From: Nocardia africana NBRC 100379
GTDB taxonomy: Bacteria > Actinomycetota > Actinomycetes > Mycobacteriales > Mycobacteriaceae
Length of the DNA stretch: 64,000 nt
Assembly (NCBI RefSeq): GCF_001612635.1
Contig: NZ_BDAV01000016.1
Span: forward strand, 30,591-94,590
Reading direction: 5' to 3'
Shown: one piece after another, positions 8,076 to 16,421 of the stretch
How the letters are laid out: each line of letters opens with the position of its first letter
Numbering within the stretch: position 1 is the first letter of the stretch
Made by a program: the position numbers and the translations under genes
Notes under the pieces: model-generated
Database searches by the model: none
What the model saw: only the letters and a program-made list of their open reading frames with translations
What the model was told of the DNA's origin: nothing

Positions 8076-8698
8076 CGTTTCCCCGGCGGCGTGATTCCGG
8101 CGAGGAGGACATCGGCGACGTGGTCGGCGTAGGTCAGGGGGTCGACGTCCGGATTCGTGTCGAGATACTCGAGCATGCTGTCCACCATCCCCTGATAGGT
8201 CACCGCCAGCAGGTGCGGATCGAGGTCCGGCCGCAGCTGTCCCTGGTCCTGACCGCGCCGCAGCAGTGCGGCTTGCCGGGCGTACAAGGCGTTGTATTCC
8301 CGGTCGCGAAGGGCGGCACCGCCGCCGAATGCGCCCAGATTCAGCACGATCTGACGGATCGTCCGCAGCTCGGCGCCGTGCGTCGCGGGCAGCTGCGCCG
8401 CGCGCCGGATCGCCGCGCGCAGTAGATCATCGACGTCGGCCTCGAGGTCGATGTCGGCCGCGACGACCGCTTCGAGTGAGGTGAACGCGCGCCGGGCGGC
8501 GTGTGCCATCAAATCGTCGAAGTCGGTGAAGTAGTGCCAGAGCAAGCCCTTCGACACCCCGGCGGCGCGTGCGATCTCGTCGGCGGTCGCAGCGGCCAGC
8601 CCGTCGCGCCCGACGATCTCGATGGCCGCGGTCTCCAATTGCAGGCGGCGGGCCTCGGCGCTGAGCCGTTGCCGGGCGCGCTGATTCGGGGCTGTCAT
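8072..8698 (-). CDS. TetR family transcriptional regulator
   Basis: 208 aa. N-terminal HTH at about residues 15-60 (AAIEIVGRDGLAAATADEIARAAGVSKGLLWHYFTDFDDLM), then a TetR_C-type helical domain. ATG 8698 overlaps the stop of the upstream broken membrane gene (ATGA); the longer frame would add 25 non-conserved residues. Together with the membrane gene it forms a minus-strand operon starting near 9080, where two matching operator palindromes lie, so autoregulation is likely. Confidence 0.85.
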   Translation of the reverse strand: MTAPNQRARQRLSAEARRLQLETAAIEIVGRDGLAAATADEIARAAGVSKGLLWHYFTDFDDLMAHAARRAFTSLEAVVAADIDLEADVDDLLRAAIRRAAQLPATHGAELRTIRQIVLNLGAFGGGAALRDREYNALYARQAALLRRGQDQGQLRPDLDPHLLAVTYQGMVDSMLEYLDTNPDVDPLTYADHVADVLLAGITPPGKR

Positions 8699-9080
8699 AT
8701 CCGCTCGCGGACGACCAGCAGGATCATCAGCGCCATCAGCACCGCGATGCCCAGCATCTCCACCCGCATCCACCCGGGGAGGAATGCGGCAGCAGCGCTT
8801 CGACGACGTTCACCAGGAACAGCGCGGCCGCGATCAGGCCCACGGCGCGCAGCGCGGCGACACTGCCGCGACGCGCCGACCGCAAACGCAGCGGTAGCAG
8901 CACCGCGAACACCGCCACGATCACCGCGTGACCCCATGCTTCGCGCGGCGCCTCGTGCGGGGCGGCCGCGGACAGAACCGCCAGGGCGACAACGGTTGCG
9001 AGAGCTATCCCGAGATAGACCCGCACCAGCACGCCGAGACGCTCCAGCTCGATCGACGCGGTGGACGACTTATTGACCAT
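8695..9080 (-). pseudogene. membrane protein gene with an internal frameshift
   Basis: The first frame gives MVNKSSTASIELERLGVLVR followed by three hydrophobic segments and LFLVNVVEALLP, then turns into non-sense near 8785-8795. One frame over, translation resumes as AFLPGWMRVEMLGIAVLMALMILLVVRERI and stops at 8695. Joined, they make a ~128-aa protein with about four membrane helices. A one-base deletion near 8790 explains the break. It heads the operon with tetR. Either a real inactivation or a sequencing error; the intact downstream half favours a recent event. Confidence 0.65.
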
Positions 9081-9108
9081 GCAGTCAACATTAATGACCG
9101 GCCAGTCA
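9074..9108. promoter_or_regulatory. double TetR-type operator
   Basis: Two related palindromes, TGACCATGCAGTCA (9074-9087) and TGACCGGCCAGTCA (9095-9108), share TGACC-N4-AGTCA arms and have centres exactly 21 bp apart, two helical turns. The first covers the start codon of the membrane gene at 9080. The layout suggests cooperative binding of two dimers of the TetR at 8072-8698 and feedback repression. Confidence 0.6.
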
Positions 9109-9134
9109 ATACGTCAATACCACCCTTGGCCGCG

Positions 9135-9599
9135 CTACTCGTCGGCGACCTGAATGATCGTCCGGCCCGGTGTGCGGTGGCGACGCGCGAAGGCGGCCGC
9201 TGTTTCGGCGAGCGGTCGCACGGAGCCGACGACGGGCGCGAGCCGCCCCGAGCGAACCCGCTGGGCGAGATCGGCCAACCGCGCGCGGTCGGGTTCGACG
9301 ACGAAGAAGACGGCTCGCCCGCCCTTGGGCTGCGTGGTGGGCGGCATGGAGATGGTGACGAGAGTGCCACCGGGACGGACCAATTCGATCGAGCGCTCGA
9401 GGATTGCGCCGCCGATGACGTCGAATACCACGTCCACCCCACCGGCGTCCCGTACGTCGTCGCTGTCCAGGTCGAGAAAGGCCCGTGCGCCGAGTCCGAG
9501 GACGAGGTCACGGTCGCCGGCGCGGCCGGTGCCGATCACGTGCGCGCCCACCTCGCGCGCGAGTTGCACGGCGAGATCGTCGTCGGGGCCGGAACCCCG
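9135..9599 (-). pseudogene. NADP-dependent quinone oxidoreductase-like C-terminal remnant (MDR family)
   Basis: About 150 residues of a zinc-independent MDR protein remain: QLAREVGAHVIGTG, LGLGARAFLDLDSDDV, GVDVVFDVIGG, RPGGTLVTISMPP and a tail ending in GRTIIQVADE. The N-terminal GroES domain and the GxGxxG loop are gone; upstream of about 9600 the frame becomes unrelated low-complexity sequence next to the end of the secreted protein gene. It looks like a deletion joined to foreign sequence. Confidence 0.65.
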
Positions 9600-9681
9600 G
9601 GACGAAATGCGCGAGCACGTCGGAATTGACTGTGCCGCCGGTGGTTTTCGGGGCGGTGGCGGACGACGTGGTGACCGTGCG

Positions 9682-10491
9682 CTATGTCTCCGCGGGACCG
9701 GATGCGGCGGCGGGGTCGGGCGCATCGGTGGGCGCGGCTTTCGGCGGGACGGGTGCGGTGATCCCGACGATCGTGCCGACCGCCGCGCCGAGCGCCGCAC
9801 CGAGCGCGGCAGCGGGTGCGGCGACGATCGCCGCACCGACGGCCGCGCCGATCAGCGGGCCGGCCACCAGACCGGTCGGCAGGAACGGGATACCGACGAC
9901 AAATCCGGCCGCCGCGCCGAGCGCAGCGGCGGGGATCGCGAGCGGCGCGGACGCCGCCGCACCGATGCCGGCGCCGATGGCCGCACCGACCCCGGCGTCG
10001 ACGACCGTGGCGGCGCATCGATCGGGATCGGCGGGAACCTGGTCACAGAACGTCTCGACCGGATGCCGATCCTCGACGGGCAGTACGTCCGCGATCGGGG
10101 CAGGCGAGGCGGCCGCCGGGTCGACGGGCACCGGGTCCGAGGTGGCGGCGGCCGTGGTGACGACAGACGGGGCGTCCGCCGTCACCGCCGGGGCCGAACC
10201 GGCCTCCACGAGCGCGTTCTGCGGGGCGACAGCCGAATTGTCCTGAACGACAGGCCCCTCGGCGGGCGGCAACGGCAGCGGGAAGGGAAGTAACCCCTGC
10301 ACGTCGTGCGCCACCGTTTGCCAGTCCACTGCCAGCGGCGGCACGGCGGGTGCCTGCGCGGCGTCGGCCGGGGTGAGAACGAGATCGCCGGGAGACGCTG
10401 TGGCCACTCCCGTGCCTAAAAAGACCGCAAGCGGCAACATGCTCGCAATCAACAGTGGACGTGACATGCGCCGATGATCAGTCTCCGGCAT
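9682..10491 (-). CDS. secreted Ala/Pro-rich protein with glycine-zipper-like tail
   Basis: 269 aa. A signal peptide is visible (RRMSRPLLIASMLPLAVFLGTGVATASPG, cleavage probably after ATA-S). The middle is Pro/Ala-rich with one CDQVPADPDRC pair that could form a disulfide. The last ~110 residues repeat small-residue helices (GAAIGAGIGAAASAPL, GAALGAAVGTIVG), like glycine-zipper membrane-inserting segments. ATG 10491 has GGGAGG 6 nt upstream, which decides the start. Proteins of this architecture are frequent in nocardiae without known function; cell-envelope location is inferred. Confidence 0.7.
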   Translation of the reverse strand: MPETDHRRMSRPLLIASMLPLAVFLGTGVATASPGDLVLTPADAAQAPAVPPLAVDWQTVAHDVQGLLPFPLPLPPAEGPVVQDNSAVAPQNALVEAGSAPAVTADAPSVVTTAAATSDPVPVDPAAASPAPIADVLPVEDRHPVETFCDQVPADPDRCAATVVDAGVGAAIGAGIGAAASAPLAIPAAALGAAAGFVVGIPFLPTGLVAGPLIGAAVGAAIVAAPAAALGAALGAAVGTIVGITAPVPPKAAPTDAPDPAAASGPAET

Positions 10492-10934
10492 TTCACACCT
10501 CCCGGGTGTATATCTTCGAGTTTGTCCCGACCCTCTCGCATGGTGGTGCACGTTGCGGCTGAGGTAGTTTAAGCTCCAACTGGGACCGGACAGGGAAGAA
10601 ACGGCGAATTCACGTGCGTCGATCGAGTGACGATTTCGTCCCCCGACTCGGGGAATCCCCGCTTATGTCGGAGTCGACTACGAATTTCTGGCAAATTCAC
10701 AGCAGGGGCCGATCGGAGAACCAACCGCGATGCTTCCGCGCGGTCCGAGACCAGCTTCGCCTGGCAGGCCGCTGGTTTGCTGTCCGGCTGCCGACGACCG
10801 CCGGCAGATGTCACCACGACGGGCCACGACCACAACCCGAGCAGAAGGCCGGCCACCGAGCAGACAGGGTCGGTTCGGGGGCCGCCTTACTCGAATTCAC
10901 CTTCCGCGGCGGCTTCGCGGCGTAGAAAGAGACC
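10492..10934. other. 443-bp intergenic region, no gene assigned
   Basis: Several overlapping open frames exist on both strands, but none shows a ribosome site or recognisable protein sequence. A small inverted pair (GGGGAATCCCC near 10648-10658) was noticed, without other riboswitch-like structure. It presumably holds the promoters of the divergent secreted protein and the 55-aa membrane protein. Confidence 0.4.
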
Positions 10935-11102
10935 ATGGGAAGGCCGGCGACCGTCGTTGTCTACGTGCTCGCGCTGGTGGCCGTCGCGGTCTGTGTCGAT
11001 GTGCTGTTCTTCAGGCACCATGTCTGGGCGCGGCTACTGGTGAACGTCGGGATCGTGCTGGTGTTCGCCGCGTTCTATCTCAGGTTCGCGCAGCGTTCGT
11101 GA
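10935..11102 (+). CDS. small two-helix membrane protein (55 aa)
   Basis: Translation MGRPATVVVYVLALVAVAV, then VDVLFFRHHVWARLLVNVGIVLVFAAFYLRF and a short tail. Two hydrophobic helices are separated by a basic FFRHHVWAR loop. The sequence is clearly protein-like; peptides of this type are recurrent in Nocardia and Rhodococcus. Function unknown. The ribosome site is weak (AAAGAG), so the start is moderately certain. Confidence 0.65.
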   Translation: MGRPATVVVYVLALVAVAVCVDVLFFRHHVWARLLVNVGIVLVFAAFYLRFAQRS

Positions 11103-11267
11103 CGCACCGGGCGGCATCGGAGACGAGGACCGCCGCACCGATGAATTCACGCCGGTCATCTCGTCGGCATTGTGGAACATCCGCCGTCCGCGGACGTCGC
11201 CTGCCCGGCCCCGCACGGTGTCGGGCGATCAGTGGCGCGTCCGGACACCCGACAACTGGAGGCATCA

Positions 11268-11933
11268 ATGACGAATACTGTTGCTCGCGAGGACATGTGG
11301 GCGATGGTGCATGCCGAACGGGCGGCGTTGGCCGACGATCTCGCCGGCTTGACCGAGCGGCAATGGGACCGGCCGACGTTGTGCGGGGAGTGGACGGTGT
11401 CGGATGTTGTCGCCCACCTCACCGCGGCGGCCACGACCGGCCGGTTTCGCTGGCTCCGGAGCGTGCTCGGCGCCCGGTTCGACTTCGACGAGCACAACGA
11501 ACGGCAACTCGCCGCGCATCGTGGCGCGAGCCCCGCGGAAACCCTGGAACGGTTTCGCGCCGTCGTCACCAGCACGGTCGCGCCGTCGGGACATACCGCG
11601 GCCTGGCTCGGTGAGGTGGTCGTCCACGCGCAGGACGTCCGCCGGCCCCTCGGGCTGTCCGGCACGCCGTCCGTGGAAGCCGCCACCACGGTCGCCCGCT
11701 TCTACGCCGGGCGCAATTTCACCGTGTCCAGCCGCAGCAGGATCGAGGGATTGCGAGTGGAGGCGACCGACGGCCCCTTCGCGACCGGGACCGGTCCGCT
11801 GGTCGCCGGAAGCACCATCGCGCTGACCATGGCGATGGCCGGCCGAATCACCTACTGCGACGACCTCTCCGGCCCCGGGGCGACCATCCTGCGCGATCGC
11901 CTGGGCACACCGACCGGCACGGCCACCGCCTGA
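11268..11933 (+). CDS. maleylpyruvate isomerase-type DinB/MDMPI family protein
   Basis: 221 aa. The N-terminus AERAALADDLAGLTERQWDRPTLCGEWTVSDVVAHLTAAA is the hallmark of the mycothiol-dependent maleylpyruvate isomerase fold, with metal-ligand candidates His in the VVAHL motif and in the later GEVVVHAQDVRRPLG stretch. ATG 11268 follows GGAGG with 6 nt spacing; a longer frame starting at 11172 lacks one. Family members are mycothiol S-transferases or uncharacterised thiol-handling enzymes; the exact reaction is unknown. It stands alone and ends just before a very long hairpin. Confidence 0.75.
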   Translation: MTNTVAREDMWAMVHAERAALADDLAGLTERQWDRPTLCGEWTVSDVVAHLTAAATTGRFRWLRSVLGARFDFDEHNERQLAAHRGASPAETLERFRAVVTSTVAPSGHTAAWLGEVVVHAQDVRRPLGLSGTPSVEAATTVARFYAGRNFTVSSRSRIEGLRVEATDGPFATGTGPLVAGSTIALTMAMAGRITYCDDLSGPGATILRDRLGTPTGTATA

Positions 11934-11947
11934 TCCCGGACACGGAC

Positions 11948-11988
11948 GGAGCCTGGAATATGCTGTAGCACAGCATATTCCAGGCTCC
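11948..11988. terminator. 19-bp perfect hairpin between convergent genes
   Basis: GGAGCCTGGAATATGCTGT (11948-11966) pairs without mismatch with ACAGCATATTCCAGGCTCC (11970-11988) around a 3-nt AGC loop. It sits 14 bp after the MDMPI-like gene and ~100 bp before the convergent membrane-protein gene ends, so a bidirectional terminator is likely. There is no clear U-tract. Confidence 0.7.
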
Positions 11989-12086
11989 ACGCATACTCGG
12001 GCAATGCTCGCAGCACCGCTCGTCCGACAAGGCCCACCCGGACCACGAATACATCCGGGCTGTCTCAGCGACCGGCGGTACGACGA

Positions 12087-12515
12087 TCAGGGTTGCGGCT
12101 GTGCGGTGCCCGACATTCCGGTGCCGCGCCGGGTGAAGGGATTGCGCAGGCGCGGTTTCGGCGTGGCCGCCGGCCGCGCGGTCTCCGCGACGACCGGCTG
12201 CGCCGGCGGGGTCTTCGCGAGATCCTTGCGGGTGGCGGACATTTCGCGGCGCGAGTGCCGCAGTTCGCGGCGGATCTCCGCATGCCGCCGCGCGGAGGAG
12301 AACGCCCCGCTCAGGACGATGCCCAGGCCGAGCATACCGACCGCGCCGACCGCGGCACCGGCGGCGAACAGTTCGTTCTGCGTAGGAGTGAAATGGGCTC
12401 CGAAGACGGTGAATTCGCTCGCCAGCACGTGCGTGTCGCCGGAATTGGCCAACGCTGCGGCGATTCCGACGACCAGCGCGGCGAACAGAATGATCAACCC
12501 GATGAATACGATCAT
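12087..12515 (-). CDS. two-helix membrane protein with basic cytoplasmic tail
   Basis: 142 aa. Helix 1 IVFIGLIILFAALVVGIAAALA, a short extracytoplasmic loop (SEFTVFGAHFTPTQNELF), helix 2 AAGAAVGAVGMLGLGIVLSG, then a charged coiled region (ARRHAEIRRELRHSRREMSATRKDL) and a Pro/Arg-rich end. The layout resembles LapA-like nocardial membrane proteins. Function unknown. ATG 12515 begins the hydrophobic segment; the ribosome site is not strong. Confidence 0.65.
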   Translation of the reverse strand: MIVFIGLIILFAALVVGIAAALANSGDTHVLASEFTVFGAHFTPTQNELFAAGAAVGAVGMLGLGIVLSGAFSSARRHAEIRRELRHSRREMSATRKDLAKTPPAQPVVAETARPAATPKPRLRNPFTRRGTGMSGTAQPQP

Positions 12516-12877
12516 GGCTACTACCGATTCTCAACATCGATGGACTGGTGTAGTACGGAAATAACCGGCTTCCGGATCGTCAAACAGGGTTCTCGGCAAG
12601 GCTCTTCGGATACACACTTCGCCCCCACCTCCGGAACCGGTCCCGCCCAACCCTTTCGAACGAGGACTCGACCCGTGCATGCCACGGCGCCCCTGCCGCC
12701 ACGCCCGACCCGACCTTTTCCGGCACTCCGCCACAAATATCCCGCCGATCGACTACACGAGAAAATCTCGAGCAATTCATCGGTAAATACGAAATATCGC
12801 GAAACACCTCGCACATCGACATAAAATCCTACAGTCGATATGTCCTGCAGAGCCGGTCGCCAGACTTGGAGGCTCGT
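12516..12877. other. AT-richer promoter region between divergent genes
   Basis: 362 bp, with an unusually AT-rich stretch at 12735-12840 just upstream of the molybdenum hydroxylase operon. Contains CGAGA-AAA-TCTCG (12758-12770) and an imperfect GACATA/TATGTC pair (12818-12823, 12839-12844) 34-60 bp before the operon start, which may be an operator. No gene seen. Confidence 0.4.
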
Positions 12878-13699
12878 ATGGATCTGAACACCGTCGAGGA
12901 CGTCATTCGCCGGCCCTCGACTCGTCCGGGCCCGGATTGGCGCCCCGGTGACGCGTGGCTGGCCGGGGGAACGTGGTTGTTCTCCGAACCGCAGCCCACC
13001 CTGCGCCGGCTCGTCGACCTCACGTCGCTCGACTGGCCCAGCCTGGTGCCCACCGCCCAGGGCCTGGAAATCGGCGCGACGTGCACGATCAGGGAGCTGC
13101 ACGAGTTCGCGCCGCCCCAGGACTGGTCCGCCGGCGGTCTGCTGCGCACCAGCTGCGAGGCGTTCCTGGCGTCGTTCAAGATCTGGAACGCCGCGACCGT
13201 GGGCGGCAACATCTGCATGTCGCTGCCGGCCGGTCCGATGATCACCATGAGCGTGGCACTCGAGGCGTGCTATCGGTTGTGGGCGACGGACGGGACGGAG
13301 CGAACGGTCGCGGCCGAGAATTTCGTGGGCGGCAATCATCTGAACGCGCTGGGCCCGGGAGAAATACTGCGAAGTATCCACATTCCCGCCTATGCGTTAC
13401 GAAAAGCGTACGCGCACCGGAGATTCAGCCTGACCAAGCTGGGCCGGTCCACGATATTCATGGTCGCCACCCGCACGCCGGGCGCCGACGACATGCTCCT
13501 GTGCATCACAGCGGCGACCGCGTATCCGATTGTCCTGCATTTCGATTCCGCTCCCGAGGCCGAAACAGTGCGGGACCACATCGATGCGATCCCGGCGGAG
13601 GTATGGTTCGCCGACCCCAACGGCACACCGGAGCACCGCAGACACCTCGCCCGGCACTACGCCGAGGAACTCCGGGCCGAACTCGGAGGCGCGAGATGA
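12878..13699 (+). CDS. molybdenum hydroxylase FAD-binding (medium) subunit
   Basis: 273 aa. FAD-binding PCMH fold: GDAWLAGGTWLFSEPQ (the AGGT motif), LEIGATCTIREL, and NAATVGGNICMSLPAGPM (the second FAD motif, ATVGGN), followed by the CO-dehydrogenase flavoprotein C-terminal domain. It passes electrons from the iron-sulfur clusters of the next gene product to an acceptor. ATG 12878 follows TTGGAGG with good spacing. First gene of a five-gene plus-strand operon; stop overlaps the next ATG (ATGA). Confidence 0.88.
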   Translation: MDLNTVEDVIRRPSTRPGPDWRPGDAWLAGGTWLFSEPQPTLRRLVDLTSLDWPSLVPTAQGLEIGATCTIRELHEFAPPQDWSAGGLLRTSCEAFLASFKIWNAATVGGNICMSLPAGPMITMSVALEACYRLWATDGTERTVAAENFVGGNHLNALGPGEILRSIHIPAYALRKAYAHRRFSLTKLGRSTIFMVATRTPGADDMLLCITAATAYPIVLHFDSAPEAETVRDHIDAIPAEVWFADPNGTPEHRRHLARHYAEELRAELGGAR

Positions 13700-16410
13700 G
13701 CTTCGTCGTCAACGGCAAGACGTTCTCCCAGCAGCCACGGTCCGGGCAGTGCCTGCGGACCTTCCTGCGGCATCTGGGCTGGTTCGGGGTGAAGAAGGGC
13801 TGCGATGCCGGCGATTGCGGCGCGTGCACCGTGTGGCTGGACGGTCGTCCCGTGCACAGTTGCGTCACACCGGCATTCCGCGCCGACGGACACGAGGTGA
13901 CGACGATCGAAGGGCTCGGGACACCCGAGAACCCGCATCCGATGCAGCGGCAGTTCCGCGACGCCCCCGGCTTCCAGTGCGGCTTCTGCACCGCCGGCAT
14001 GATCATGACCGCGGCGGCGCTGACCGACGAACAGAAGCAGGACCTGCCGCACGCGCTGAAGGGAAACCTGTGCCGCTGCACCGGCTATCGGGCCGTCGAG
14101 GACGCGATCAACGGCGTGTCCTCGATCGAGGTGGCCGAACCGGGGGCGGTGATCGGCACCAGTGTCGCCGCACCGGCCGCCACCGGCGTGGTGACGGGCC
14201 GCGCCGAGTACACGATGGATACCGCACCCGAGGGCATGCTCCATCTGAAGGTGCTGCACTCCCCCCACGCCCACGCGCGCATCGTCTCCGTCGACAAGTC
14301 CGCGGCGCTGGCCGTACCGGGTGTACAACGCGTGTACACCTGGGAAGACGTGCCGCGCAAGCTGTTCACCACCGCCGTCCACACCGACCACCTCGTGGAC
14401 CCCGACGACACCTACATCCTGGACAACGTCGTGCGTTTCGTCGGACAGCGGGTCGTCGCGGTCCTCGCCGACTCGATCGCCGCCGCGGAAGAGGGCTGCC
14501 GCCGAGTCGTCGTCGAGTACGAGGTACTGCCCGCGGTATTCGATCCCGAGCAGGCGATGGCCTTCGGCGCACCGCAACTGCACGGCTCCGACGATCCGTT
14601 CGTCCACGACCCGACCCGCAACATTCTCGTCGAACTGCACGGCGAAATCGGTGATACCGCATCGGGTTTCGCCGAGGCCGACGTCGTGCACGAAGGCACG
14701 TACTTCTCACCACGGGTGCAGCACGTACATCTGGAGACGCACGGATCGATCGCCTGGATGGACGCGGGCCGGCTGCACGTGCGGACCAGTTCGCAATCTC
14801 CGTGGGTCGCCAAGGGCAAACTGGCCCACCTGTTCGACCTGCGCCCCGACCAGATCCGGGTCTTCTGCGAACGCGTCGGCGGAGGTTTCGGCGGCAAACA
14901 GGAGGTGCTCAGCGAAGATCTGGTGGCCCTGGCAACCTTGGACACCGGCCGCCCGACCTGCCTGGAGTACACCCGTGAGGAGGAGTTCACCAGCGCCCCG
15001 ACCCGGCATCCGATGAAGATCACGGTGAAGCTCGGGGCGCGCGCCGACGGCACGCTGACCGCGATCCACTTCCGCAACGTCTCCAATACCGGCGCGTACG
15101 GCAACCACGGCGGCGAGACGCTGTTCGCCGGGGGCTCGGCCGTCGCCGCCTACCGCTGTCCCAACAAGAAGTTCGACGGCTACGTGGTCTACACCAACAC
15201 CCTGCCCAGTGGCGGCTTGCGCGGCTACGGCATGACCCAGCCGGTCTTCGCGATGGAATCGGCGATGCACGAACTGGCCGTCGCGCTCGGCATGGATCCC
15301 CTGGAATTGCGGCGCCGCAATATCGTTCGCCCGGGTGACGCGCTGCTGTCGATCCACGACGAGGCCGACGACGTCGCCTTCACCGAGGACGGCCTGGGCG
15401 CGTGTATCGACCGCGTCGACGCCGCACTGCGCGCGCATCCGGACGGCCAGGCACTGGGCGCGGACTGGTCGATCGGCACCGGCACCGCCGGCTCGATCCA
15501 CGAAACCGCGCCCCCGACCGAACACATCTCGGTCGGGCTGGCCACCCTCGGTGACGACGGCATCTACGAGATCGCCGTGGGCACGGTCGAATTCGGTGAG
15601 GGAACCTCGACCGCCCACGTCCAGATCGCGGCCGCCGAGCTGGGAACCACCCCGGCACGGATCCGGCTCGTCCAATCCGACACCGACAGAACCGGTTTCG
15701 ACACCGGCGCCTTCGCCAGCGCGGGACTCTTCGTGGCCGGCAACGCCGTTGCGCGATCCGCGGCGGCGCTGCGCGACCGGATCCTGCGTTTCGCCTCCGC
15801 CTATACCGGTGTCGACCTGGGATCGTGCGCCATGGACGACGACGCCGTGCGCTGCGGTGACACCCGCGTTCCGCTCGCCGACCTCGCCGTGAGCGCCCGG
15901 AGCCGGGGCGCGCGACTGACCGAATCGCGCAAGGCGTACGGCTCACCGCGCAGCCTGTCCTGCAACGCCCACGGATTCCGGATCGCGGTACACCGCGTCA
16001 CCGGCGAGATCCGGATCCTCTACAGCGTGCAGGCGATCGACGCCGGGGTGGTGATCAACCCGGAGCAGGTCCGCGGACAGATCGAAGGCGGTGTGGTCCA
16101 GGGCGTCGGTTTCGTCCTGACCGAACACCATCAGATGAACAACGGCGTGGTGACCAATCCGACGCTGCGCAACTACCGCATCCCCGCCTACGCCGACGCT
16201 CCGCGCACCGAGGTGATCCTCGTCGGCTCGACCGATTCGGCGGGGCCGCTGCGGGCCAAGGGCATCGCCGAATCCTGCGTCAATCCCGTGGCGCCCGCCC
16301 TGGCGAATGCCGTGTACGACGCGACCGGTGTCCGCTACCGCGAGCTACCGCTGACGCCCGACCGGATCTTTTCGGCGCTGCGGGAATCCCGGCTGAGCTC
16401 GACCGGCTGA
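13696..16410 (+). CDS. xanthine dehydrogenase-type fusion: 2Fe-2S domain + molybdopterin domain
   Basis: 904 aa. Residues 1-150 are the small subunit: plant-type 2Fe-2S ligands Cys36, Cys41, Cys44, Cys56, then the helical 2Fe-2S cluster Cys95, Cys98, Cys126, Cys128. From about 165 follows the molybdopterin subunit (GRAEYTMDTAPEGMLHLKVLHSPHAHARI; VGGGFGGKQ; PSGGLRGYG), with the catalytic Glu at about 859 in AKGIAES. The two are normally separate genes or are fused with FAD in between; here the FAD part is a separate upstream gene. Neighbouring deaminase and XdhC suggest a purine or related N-heterocycle as substrate, but sequence alone does not define it. Confidence 0.88.
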   Translation: MSFVVNGKTFSQQPRSGQCLRTFLRHLGWFGVKKGCDAGDCGACTVWLDGRPVHSCVTPAFRADGHEVTTIEGLGTPENPHPMQRQFRDAPGFQCGFCTAGMIMTAAALTDEQKQDLPHALKGNLCRCTGYRAVEDAINGVSSIEVAEPGAVIGTSVAAPAATGVVTGRAEYTMDTAPEGMLHLKVLHSPHAHARIVSVDKSAALAVPGVQRVYTWEDVPRKLFTTAVHTDHLVDPDDTYILDNVVRFVGQRVVAVLADSIAAAEEGCRRVVVEYEVLPAVFDPEQAMAFGAPQLHGSDDPFVHDPTRNILVELHGEIGDTASGFAEADVVHEGTYFSPRVQHVHLETHGSIAWMDAGRLHVRTSSQSPWVAKGKLAHLFDLRPDQIRVFCERVGGGFGGKQEVLSEDLVALATLDTGRPTCLEYTREEEFTSAPTRHPMKITVKLGARADGTLTAIHFRNVSNTGAYGNHGGETLFAGGSAVAAYRCPNKKFDGYVVYTNTLPSGGLRGYGMTQPVFAMESAMHELAVALGMDPLELRRRNIVRPGDALLSIHDEADDVAFTEDGLGACIDRVDAALRAHPDGQALGADWSIGTGTAGSIHETAPPTEHISVGLATLGDDGIYEIAVGTVEFGEGTSTAHVQIAAAELGTTPARIRLVQSDTDRTGFDTGAFASAGLFVAGNAVARSAAALRDRILRFASAYTGVDLGSCAMDDDAVRCGDTRVPLADLAVSARSRGARLTESRKAYGSPRSLSCNAHGFRIAVHRVTGEIRILYSVQAIDAGVVINPEQVRGQIEGGVVQGVGFVLTEHHQMNNGVVTNPTLRNYRIPAYADAPRTEVILVGSTDSAGPLRAKGIAESCVNPVAPALANAVYDATGVRYRELPLTPDRIFSALRESRLSSTG

Positions 16411-16421
16411 GCCGGGAGACC

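Noticed and set aside
10640..10660. GGGGAATCCCC fold as possible riboswitch
   Set aside because: No conserved riboswitch core around it; symmetric GC runs are common here.
10614..11043. Overlapping plus-strand frames upstream of the 55-aa membrane protein
   Set aside because: No ribosome site and amino-acid composition of GC-rich noise.
12818..12844. GACATA...TATGTC pair as operator for the molybdenum operon
   Set aside because: Short arms with a 15-nt spacer and no second copy; mentioned only in the intergenic entry.
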